This document shows positions 7,001 through 13,171 of a stretch of DNA of 15,544 nt, in pieces. The stretch comes from an uncultured Porphyromonadaceae bacterium (lineage in GTDB: Bacteria > Bacteroidota > Bacteroidia > Bacteroidales > Muribaculaceae). A program made the translations under genes and the position numbers. Each line of letters begins with the position of its first letter. Within the stretch, counting starts at the first letter, position 1. The notes beneath the pieces are model-generated. The model had not been told where the DNA came from, searched no databases, and saw only the letters and a list, made by a program, of their open reading frames with translations. The DNA lies in assembly GCA_900555165.1 (NCBI GenBank), contig USKE01000014.1, forward strand, positions 1 to 15,544, written 5' to 3'.

Positions 7001-7026
7001 GTTATCGGCCGAGCTCGGCCGATAAC
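7001..7026. repeat. Perfect 26-bp palindrome
   Basis: Half-site GTTATCGGCCGAG is followed immediately by its exact reverse complement, CTCGGCCGATAAC, with no spacer. It lies in the 6879-7124 gap between the convergent tRNA-Gly and methyltransferase genes. There is no T-tract, so it is not a standard terminator. It could be a protein-binding site, a REP-like unit or a transcript-end structure. Confidence 0.7.
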
Positions 7027-7124
7027 TCAACAGAAAATGCTTATACAGATAAAAGATTGGAAACATGGGGCTTATGTAGAATGTGGGTGGCCGTTTGTTC
7101 CTTCTTTGTTTTACCGCTTTATCA

Positions 7125-8027
7125 TTAGTTGTGGCTTAGAAGTTTCTTGAGACGGTTGACGAGAGAGTGGGGGAGCAGTCGCACTGTGCGGTGAGTGATT
7201 GTGGTGAACAGTACCGACATTTGGTAACCGAATGCAAACCGCGGTGAATGGAACAGCTCAGCTGTTGTCATGAGCATGTTGGCGGTTCGCAAGCCTGTCT
7301 GTCGAGGGTCGGCTGCATTTTTGGGTACTGGTGCTGTCTTTGTTATTACCGAGACGATGCGTCCGTTGGCGGCTACTGTTGTCGTTGTCTTTGCGAATGG
7401 AGCGATTGTTTCTGTCACGTCTACCCGGGTGTCGCGGTTCCACAGTATGGTGTGCCCGTCATGTTCGTCGACATTGAACTGGTGGAAACCGCGGTATCCT
7501 TCATTTACAGCCTCGTTACGGAAATGGTTGAGGTATAGGATGCCTCCGGTTTTCAGACAGCAAAGGGCCTGGAGTATCCCTTCCAGCGGGTCGGCGCAAT
7601 GGTCAAGCGCATTACGGATATGTATAAAGTCAACGGTATTTTCCTCAAAATTCGAAGAAAGGTTCTCGACCATACCGAAACGTATGCGTGGCCGGTCAAT
7701 ATGGTACCGGTCAAGGATACGGTTGTAGAACGGAGCCAACGGGTCGACGTATGTGACAGGTTTCAGTTCTCCGTTGAACCTGTTGCCGAAAGCATAACTG
7801 AGCGCGCAACCGACATCGAGGATTACAGGATCATCACCAAGGGTACCGATGAAAGCGGCGGCGTCAAAATCGTCAAGCTCACATTCTTTGTTGTAGAGCG
7901 ACCAGCTGAACAGTTCAGTCCGGTTACGGCGGTTGCCATAATAACTGCGCCAGAAGGCTACTTCATAAGGTATGCCTTTAATCCATCGTTTAGTGCTTTC
8001 TTTTAACTGCCGGGCTGTCTGATCCAT
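7125..8027 (-). CDS. Class I SAM-dependent methyltransferase, substrate unknown
   Basis: 300 residues from the ATG at 8027. The Rossmann SAM-binding motif I is VILDVGCALSYAFGN at about residues 68-82; Ala-Leu stands where many family members have a second glycine. The acidic end of strand 2 is VTYVDPLAP near 91-99. DFIHIRNALDHCADP at about 133-147 is the motif IV/V region, and LKTGGILYLNHFR at about 158-170 the usual post-motif strand. The N-terminus (RWIKGIPYEVAFWRSYYGN) is aromatic and resembles methyltransferases from surface-glycan clusters, but that is weak evidence. No signal peptide is seen, so it is probably cytoplasmic. It stands alone and is richer in A+T than the dcw genes. An earlier GTG at 8075 is possible, but the -7 box lies downstream of it, which argues for 8027. 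Confidence 0.8.
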   Translation of the reverse strand: MDQTARQLKESTKRWIKGIPYEVAFWRSYYGNRRNRTELFSWSLYNKECELDDFDAAAFIGTLGDDPVILDVGCALSYAFGNRFNGELKPVTYVDPLAPFYNRILDRYHIDRPRIRFGMVENLSSNFEENTVDFIHIRNALDHCADPLEGILQALCCLKTGGILYLNHFRNEAVNEGYRGFHQFNVDEHDGHTILWNRDTRVDVTETIAPFAKTTTTVAANGRIVSVITKTAPVPKNAADPRQTGLRTANMLMTTAELFHSPRFAFGYQMSVLFTTITHRTVRLLPHSLVNRLKKLLSHN

Positions 8028-8049
8028 GTTACATGAGTGTATTTCGTGG

Positions 8050-8057
8050 CAAATATA
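8050..8057 (-). promoter_or_regulatory. Probable -7 box for the methyltransferase gene
   Basis: Read on the minus strand this is TATATTTG, an exact match to TAnnTTTG. It would start a transcript about 15 bases before the ATG at 8027. No TTTG is seen at the -33 distance, so strength is uncertain. Nearby 8087-8101 holds a small stem, TGATTT-AAG-AAATCA, between this promoter and the end of the glycosidase gene. Confidence 0.5.
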
Positions 8058-8149
8058 GTGAATTTTTTGAAACACCCCATGTCGGTTGATTTAAGAAATC
8101 ACTGAGAAGTCAGACAAGCAGGGTAGCCATGACATGTATTGAGTGGAGG

Positions 8150-10480
8150 TTAGGGGCGGAGGCGGCGGAGGCGGACTTCGTCGATGAGGGCGTGGTTGGT
8201 GGTGGGGTTCATGTTGGCGTTCTCCGGTTCGAGGGAGAGGCGCAGGGTGTGGCGGCCGGCGGTGAGGTGGGTGCGCAGGGTGTTGGTCCAGCCCCAGTCG
8301 TCCCAGTTGCCGGTGCCGCGGTGGGGCATGACGATGGTGCCGATGCGTGACTTGTCGACGGTGAGGGTGCGGATGGCGGTGCTGTTTCCGGTGTTTATGG
8401 GGCCGTTGCCGTTGGCGTAGCGGAAAGCGATGGCGTACTCGCCGGTCTGCGGCACGTCAATGGTGATTTCGGGAGCCTCTGTGGAGCGGTCGGTCTCGGC
8501 GAAACCTGTGCCTGTGAAACCGCGCACGGGCGATGTGGGGCGGCTCAGCATCTCTGCGGATGCTGGTGCCGTCTTCTCGTGCGGGAACTGGGCGGTGATG
8601 ACCGGGCGGTTCGAGCGCGGTTCGGATGCGAACGAGCCTATGCCGTCGGTGTTGTAGGCTATGACCTGATATTCGCCGGGGACAGAGGCATTGAACGATG
8701 TCTCGCGCGTCTGGCCTATGACGGCTCCATCGCGCACCACCTCATAATATGCGGCATATTCTATGGGGTTCCATTCCAGCAGATTGTCGGCCGAGCCACC
8801 TGAGGCGGCATTGTCGGTGCTGAACCATGCCACCGGAGTGAGCGGTGCGCGGGCGTTGTCGACACGGTTCACACGTAGGGGGGCCAGCGGGTTGTCGTCC
8901 ATGACGATGCGGATGGTATTGTCGCCGGTTATGTCGCCCGGAATGAACGGGTCGTGCACCTTTCCGTTGAGATAGAAACGGCGGATGCGGTTTCCGTAAC
9001 CTTCGACGGTTATGTTAAGGGTGGCGTTGCGGTAGTGCAGACCGTTGAGGGTGCGCCTGTCGGCCAGGGCTTTGGGGATGAACGGTGAGAAACGTATGCC
9101 GTCGGGTTCATATTCGATGCCGAAGAGCAGACGCATTGTAAGCGCCAGGTTGCCTGAGAGCGACCACAGCATGTTCGATGAGTTGAGCTCGGTGGTGATG
9201 TCGCCGTTGTCGAGGTTGAAATTCTCTTTGTTGGTGGCGAACAGAGCCGCGGGGCGGTATATCGACCCGAACCCCTCCATCACGCCGTCGGTATTGCCGG
9301 CCTTGGCGTTGGCCAGAGTCCAGTATGCGGCCACGAAGGGCCACAGGGCGTTGTTGTGGTATGAGGGCTGGTCGGCAATCTGCGGGTAAAAAATCGCCGG
9401 GCCGAAAGGTGTCACCGGGGTTTTCTCGGTGATGATCTTGGCGCGTGAGGGTGTGGCAACCTCGAAGAGTATGGCCAGCGACTCGCCGAGCGTCTCGGCA
9501 CGCGGGTTCACGATGCTGTTGTCGCGGCCGTAGGTGTACATGGCGTAGTACCCCTTGTCGTTGAGCCACAGGTGCGAGTTCACGGCATCGGCGATTGCAT
9601 CGGCGCGGCGGTCGTACATCGCGGCCTCATCGTCATAGCCGAGCCGCCGTGCCATGGCCGCCAGCACACGCCACGCCTGTGCGTGAACTACCGATGTGCC
9701 CAGGGCTTCGGATGCATAGATGTCGGCGGGTTGCATCCAGCGCGGGTAGCTCTGTTCGCGCCAGTCGATGAACGATGTCTCGCCGCGCACCAGGCCGGTC
9801 TCGCTGTCGTAAATGGCCTTATAGTCGTCGTTGAGCGAGCGCTTTGCCACAGGATATATCTTTTCCAGCCACGCGTAGTCGCCGGTTGTCTTGTAAAGCT
9901 CGTAGGCGGCGATGGTCCAGATCTGGCGGTCTGAGCTGACGGGCCAGGCGCCTCCGGAGCCGGTATCCTGTATTACGCGGCCGTCGGGGGTGATCTTCTT
10001 CTCAAGCGAGATTCGTGAGGCCTCGGGCTGCAGGGCCGCCATGGCCAGGATTATCGAATATGATACGTCGCGAGTCCACACGCCGGGCCATTCGCGGCCT
10101 GTGCGCAGTGTCGAATCGGGCTCGACGGCATTGACCATTTCGTCGAGTGCCATGTTGAACACGGCGTTCTGCAGCGTGCTTGTGGTGGTCAGCACGGGGT
10201 AGGGGGTAAGATCGTTGCGGACTTTCCACTGCTGTTCTATGGGGAACCGGTAGCCCGGTGCGGCGTGATAGTCTGAGACAATCTCGAAGTCGTTGGGTGC
10301 AAAAGCCTTGTATGGCCCCTGAAATATGGTATCGCCCTGCCAGCGGTATGCCTTTGTGGCGTGGATGACAGGTTCTTCGGCCCTTACCGGAGCAGATACC
10401 GGTGCCTCGGGCTGTTTCTTTTTTGCCTCTGACGAAAAAGGCGTGAGGAAAGCGCCGGCCGTCAGGCCGATTGTCAGCAT
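8150..10480 (-). CDS. Secreted six-hairpin (alpha/alpha)6 glycosidase with FnIII-like and CBM-like domains
   Basis: 776 residues from the ATG at 10480. It starts with a probable Sec signal, MLTIGLTAGAFLTPFSSEA, then a Lys/Pro/Ala linker. The catalytic region at about residues 80-500 has features of MGH1-like/six-hairpin glycosidases: GREWPGVWTRDVSYS near 128-142, SSDRQIWTIAAYELY near 182-196 and FIDWREQSYPRWM near 237-249. A beta-sandwich follows (about 500-570), then an FnIII-like domain containing EYAAYYEVVRDGAVIG, and a C-terminal CBM6/35-like domain with NGPINTGNSTAIRTL and RGTGNWDDWGWTN. The EC activity and GH family cannot be fixed by eye; debranching-type, mannosidase and rhamnosidase-like enzymes share this fold. 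No SusC/D partner is adjacent. A GTG at 10504 would give a more basic signal-peptide N-region and remains possible. Confidence 0.85.
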   Translation of the reverse strand: MLTIGLTAGAFLTPFSSEAKKKQPEAPVSAPVRAEEPVIHATKAYRWQGDTIFQGPYKAFAPNDFEIVSDYHAAPGYRFPIEQQWKVRNDLTPYPVLTTTSTLQNAVFNMALDEMVNAVEPDSTLRTGREWPGVWTRDVSYSIILAMAALQPEASRISLEKKITPDGRVIQDTGSGGAWPVSSDRQIWTIAAYELYKTTGDYAWLEKIYPVAKRSLNDDYKAIYDSETGLVRGETSFIDWREQSYPRWMQPADIYASEALGTSVVHAQAWRVLAAMARRLGYDDEAAMYDRRADAIADAVNSHLWLNDKGYYAMYTYGRDNSIVNPRAETLGESLAILFEVATPSRAKIITEKTPVTPFGPAIFYPQIADQPSYHNNALWPFVAAYWTLANAKAGNTDGVMEGFGSIYRPAALFATNKENFNLDNGDITTELNSSNMLWSLSGNLALTMRLLFGIEYEPDGIRFSPFIPKALADRRTLNGLHYRNATLNITVEGYGNRIRRFYLNGKVHDPFIPGDITGDNTIRIVMDDNPLAPLRVNRVDNARAPLTPVAWFSTDNAASGGSADNLLEWNPIEYAAYYEVVRDGAVIGQTRETSFNASVPGEYQVIAYNTDGIGSFASEPRSNRPVITAQFPHEKTAPASAEMLSRPTSPVRGFTGTGFAETDRSTEAPEITIDVPQTGEYAIAFRYANGNGPINTGNSTAIRTLTVDKSRIGTIVMPHRGTGNWDDWGWTNTLRTHLTAGRHTLRLSLEPENANMNPTTNHALIDEVRLRRLRP

Positions 10481-10576
10481 CCTTTTTATGTTGTGATGTG
10501 CCACCGTGGTGAATGAAAGCGTTTTCTGTATTCCAACAATACGGGCGCCCGTTTTGTTGACTCGGAGCCGTTTGCG

Positions 10577-10614
10577 AAAAAACCGCCTGACCCGGAGGAG
10601 CAAGGCGGTTTTTT
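10577..10614. terminator. Bidirectional intrinsic terminator after the tRNA-Glu/rpsT unit
   Basis: Arms AAAAAACCGCCT (10577-10588) and AGGCGGTTTTTT (10603-10614) are perfect complements around a 14-base loop, so a T-run follows the stem on either strand. On the minus strand it lies 38 bases after tRNA-Glu and should end that transcript before the glycosidase gene. It rules out a TTG start at 10603 for the glycosidase. A further small stem, GACCGG-ACGTG-CCGGTC (10625-10641), sits between it and the tRNA. Confidence 0.88.
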
Positions 10615-10652
10615 AGGGTAGTGCGACCGGACGTGCCGGTCATGCAGTCAAG

Positions 10653-10724
10653 TAGCCCATAGCAGAATCGAACTGCTCTTTCAAGAATGAAAATCTTGCG
10701 TCCTAACCGATAGACGAATGGGCC
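10653..10724 (-). tRNA. tRNA-Glu (anticodon TTC), copy distal to promoter
   Basis: 72-base cloverleaf on the minus strand: acceptor GGCCCAT with ATGGGCT (G1-T72 wobble), discriminator A. The D arm is GTCT-ATCGGTTA-GGAC, the anticodon arm CAAGA-TTTTCAT-TCTTG giving TTC at 34-36, and the T arm AGCAG-TTCGATT-CTGCT. CCA is not encoded. It is identical over its full length to the copy at 11199-11270. No own promoter is obvious upstream, so it is probably read through from rpsT. Confidence 0.95.
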
Positions 10725-10732
10725 GAAATCTA

Positions 10733-10759
10733 CCCACTGGCTTTCTCAAGCCTTGTGGG
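10733..10759. other. Nested stem-loop upstream of tRNA-Glu
   Basis: CCCAC and GTGGG enclose a second stem, GGCTT with AAGCC, around a TCTC loop. It lies 8 bases upstream of the mature 5' end of the distal tRNA-Glu, in the 145-base spacer after rpsT. It may serve as an RNA-processing structure. Another short stem, CCGCC-ACA-GGCGG on the minus strand, lies just after the rpsT stop. No gene is seen in this spacer. Confidence 0.4.
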
Positions 10760-10869
10760 TCGAAAATTACGAGAATATTATTGGATAAGTATCGAAATTT
10801 TCGTTTATGTGGAGTGCTGTCTCCTGTCGGAACCTATGCGGCCGAATGTACCGCCTGTGGCGGAATGTT

Positions 10870-11124
10870 TTAGCCGAGTTTGTTGATCAGGATGGCCAGA
10901 CGGCTCTTCAGGTTCGAGGCTTTGTTCTTCGAGATAGACTTCTTTGCTGCCAGACGGTCGAGCATCGAAGATACTTTCTTGTAAGACTCCTCGGCCTGTG
11001 CCTTGTCGGTCATGGCGCGGAGACGACGCACGGCTGTGCGGGCGCTTTTAGCGTAGTAACGGTTGCGCAGACGACGGCTCTGTGTCTGGCGGATGCGTTT
11101 TAAAGCTGATTTATGGTTAGCCAT
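10870..11124 (-). CDS. rpsT: Small ribosomal subunit protein bS20
   Basis: 84 residues, the normal size. It begins [20 protein letters not shown], the hallmark start of S20, and continues as a highly basic, helical 16S rRNA-binding protein ([12 protein letters not shown], then [19 protein letters not shown]). S20 is a primary binder in 30S assembly. It lies between two identical tRNA-Glu genes on the same strand, with 74 bases between the promoter-proximal tRNA and the ATG and 145 bases to the other tRNA. The 74-base leader contains a short stem, AGTC/GACT, but no known autoregulatory structure is recognised. Confidence 0.98.
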   Translation of the reverse strand: MANHKSALKRIRQTQSRRLRNRYYAKSARTAVRRLRAMTDKAQAEESYKKVSSMLDRLAAKKSISKNKASNLKSRLAILINKLG

Positions 11125-11198
11125 TTTTTAGGTAAAATGTCATTTGTTCCAAGCCATGCTCAGTCGGGCGCTGACTTGCTGTTATTAGTTATTTTTAG

Positions 11199-11270
11199 TA
11201 GCCCATAGCAGAATCGAACTGCTCTTTCAAGAATGAAAATCTTGCGTCCTAACCGATAGACGAATGGGCC
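11199..11270 (-). tRNA. tRNA-Glu (anticodon TTC), promoter-proximal copy
   Basis: Identical in all 72 bases to the copy at 10653-10724, with the same cloverleaf and TTC anticodon. It is first in the unit, about 50 bases after the predicted transcription start, and rpsT follows. Release of both tRNAs by processing would free the rpsT mRNA. Confidence 0.95.
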
Positions 11271-11328
11271 TCTCCAATATTAATTAATCTCGTTAATAAA
11301 CATCCGCCCTCGCGGGCTTTTGCGACTG

Positions 11329-11360
11329 CAAAGTTAAGCGATTGTCGGCGAATACGCAAA
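11329..11360 (-). promoter_or_regulatory. Bacteroidota-type promoter for tRNA-Glu/rpsT/tRNA-Glu
   Basis: On the minus strand, TTTG (11357-11360), a 20-base spacer and TAACTTTG (11329-11336) match the phylum consensus. The start should be near 11322. The leader then contains GCCC-GCGA-GGGC, a small stem with a GNRA tetraloop, about 35 bases before the tRNA. The -33 box lies inside an inverted repeat with arms CAAATTTTT (11357-11365) and AAAAATTTG (11371-11379). Confidence 0.8.
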
Positions 11361-11448
11361 TTTTTGGGCGAAAAATTTGTGTATTGGCACCTGACTTTAT
11401 TGTGCCCCAGTATTTTGCGATATTTGTTGAAATGCTTATTTGAAATCG

Positions 11449-11473
11449 TTCCGAATAATAATGCTTTTCGGAA
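11449..11473 (-). terminator. Possible weak hairpin at the end of the envelope operon
   Basis: Arms TTCCGAA and TTCGGAA with an 11-base loop start 8 bases after the stop of the last transferase gene on the minus strand. No proper T-run follows (CGATTTC), so this is a weak terminator at best. The remaining 11274-11448 region holds the tRNA promoter; no gene is seen. Confidence 0.35.
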
Positions 11474-11481
11474 ACCGACTG

Positions 11482-13146
11482 TCAGTCATAGGCTTGTATT
11501 TCTCCCCCGTGACTTACTTTGAACATACGCGGTCTGGACTCGTCGTAAGCCGGATTTATGACACTGCGTTTAGGGTCGAAAGAGGGTGTGTCAATGTCGG
11601 CCAGATCAACAAGCATATGGCCAATATCTCCAGTGCAGAATTGCCTGTCGGAATTCTCTCTGATTTGTGCGACTTTATCCGGGTGCTTTGATCGGAATGC
11701 CTCAGTTGTTATGACAAACATCGGGATGTCAAGCTGGTATTTGGGGCAAGGAGAAATGTCAGCCGTTGAATGCCCGAAAAAGTCACGGCAGTCAAAAACT
11801 TCTTCTCCATGGTCTGAAATATATATGATAACTGCGTCGCGGTTTTCCCAAAGGTTAATGATCTCGTTTACAATGTGGTCATTATAAAGTGTGGCGTTGT
11901 CGTAGTCTGCTAAAATGCGCCGTTGGTTTTCTGTGTGAGATGAATTATACTCAGATGGCCTGAAGTGTGTGAAGTATTTTGGGAACCGGTCTCTGTAAGT
12001 GAAATGCTGCCCATAAAGGTGTATGAAATAAAGTCCCGGACGATTGGCGCGTTCAATGAAATCTGCCGGGATTGTGTCATATCCGAGATTATATTTTAAG
12101 AAGTCTGAGTGTCGGTCATAACAGATGTTTGCCAGGACTGGATTGCATTCCACCGGGTTCTCTATCCCCGCACTCTGGGTCTGGACGCGGTAATTGTTAT
12201 TGTACATTGCTGTGAAATATCCCGCTTTTCGGAAGATGGCCGGAAACAGCTGGGAATATGCTTTGTGGTCAGTCAAGGCCGACATTGAAAGAATATCGGT
12301 CATAGCATTCCGAGTGATGTCCCCGGAAGTATAAACATTAGTGAAAACTATAGCCTCTTTTTGTTTTATGCGTTCCATCATGTGTGGCATCGTATTTTTC
12401 TCATATCCGTATGGCGACGCATGATAACGGTTGAAAGATTCTCCTACGATGAATACAATATCGAATTCAGGGGCTTTCCTGGCGGTTGCGTTTATATTGC
12501 GGTTGGCGTTTATCCATCCTATCAATGTGTCCGAGTTTTTACATGCATACCGGTAACTGTTGGCTATGCGTGTAGGGATTGAATACGCAGGTATATGTAG
12601 GCCCGGTTGCCCTGTGGCGATTAAATATACAAGAACTGCACAAAGACATGTTCCCGTGATTGCGCAGGTGATTGCTAATCTTTTTTGATATTTTTTGCCG
12701 ATGTTAATGGCAATAATATGTGACAGCCTGTATAAAAGGAATAGTGTAACAGCCGAACATATAATTGCCACACATATATCTTCCCAGCTAACGTAGCTTT
12801 CGATAAAAGATTTAGCTTCACCCGTCGGAGTTGAAATTACGAGTAGAAAAGGGTCAAGATACAATAGGAATCCGAATTCCTTTAGGGTATAGACATCAAT
12901 AATGACTGAAATCATGCACAGGCCTATGAGTACCCATTTGAATATAGATCCGGTAATTTCTGAGAACTTTGTGACAGTATGTATGATATAAGTTTCAACG
13001 GTAGCCGTCAGACCCGAGAAGGCCACAACGCAAAAAATGCCAAAAAGCGAGAAATGCTCATGCAGCCCGAATGCGTTGGCGGTCAGATTTACCAGCAACA
13101 GCATCCAGAAAGTCAGGTCTGACGACTGCTTTAAATTTTTATATCG
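11482..13146 (-). CDS. Membrane-anchored phosphoethanolamine transferase/sulfatase-fold protein, AT-rich paralogue
   Basis: 554 residues from the ATG at 13146. The N-terminal part has about five transmembrane helices (from FWMLLLVNLTANAFGL near residue 14 to about 180). A periplasmic alkaline-phosphatase-fold domain follows. FIVGESFNRYHASPYGY at about 233-249 is the nucleophile motif, with Ser238 where EptA enzymes usually have Thr. YISDHGEEVFD at 443-453 with FFGH after it carries the metal ligands. The family moves phosphoethanolamine, or related groups, from phosphatidylethanolamine to lipid A or glycans; the substrate here is unknown. An in-frame ATG at 13179 would overlap the upstream gene by 8 bases, but the start at 13146 aligns exactly with the paralogue (14 residues before FWMLL's Trp in both). 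It is clearly more AT-rich than its neighbour. Confidence 0.82.
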   Translation of the reverse strand, partial: RYKNLKQSSDLTFWMLLLVNLTANAFGLHEHFSLFGIFCVVAFSGLTATVETYIIHTVTKFSEITGSIFKWVLIGLCMISVIIDVYTLKEFGFLLYLDPFLLVISTPTGEAKSFIESYVSWEDICVAIICSAVTLFLLYRLSHIIAINIGKKYQKRLAITCAITGTCLCAVLVYLIATGQPGLHIPAYSIPTRIANSYRYACKNSDTLIGWINANRNINATARKAPEFDIVFIVGESFNRYHASPYGYEKNTMPHMMERIKQKEAIVFTNVYTSGDITRNAMTDILSMSALTDHKAYSQLFPAIFRKAGYFTAMYNNNYRVQTQSAGIENPVECNPVLANICYDRHSDFLKYNLGYDTIPADFIERANRPGLYFIHLYGQHFTYRDRFPKYFTHFRPSEYNSSHTENQRRILADYDNATLYNDHIVNEIINLWENRDAVIIYISDHGEEVFDCRDFFGHSTADISPCPKYQLDIPMFVITTEAFRSKHPDKVAQIRENSDRQFCTGDIGHMLVDLADIDTPSFDPKRSVINPAYDESRPRMFKVSHGGEIQAYD

Positions 13147-13171
13147 CATAATTGTGGTGAGCTGTGGCTTG

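Noticed and set aside
6595..7150. Plus-strand open frames across the tRNA-Gly region
   Set aside because: They run through the promoter, tRNA, terminator and palindrome, so they are not protein genes.
7599..8006. Plus-strand open frame opposite the methyltransferase
   Set aside because: It has no motifs and lies against a convincing Rossmann methyltransferase.
8028..8075. GTG start at 8075 for the methyltransferase
   Set aside because: The probable -7 box at 8050-8057 is downstream of it, and the extra residues are not typical of the family.
10534..10541. Possible -7 box for the glycosidase (TATTGTTG on the minus strand)
   Set aside because: It has one mismatch to TAnnTTTG and no TTTG at the -33 distance, so it is too weak to annotate.
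10653..11270. The two identical tRNA-Glu copies as att sites of an integrated element
   Set aside because: Only rpsT lies between them, with no integrase or mobile gene; a duplicated tRNA gene explains the repeat.
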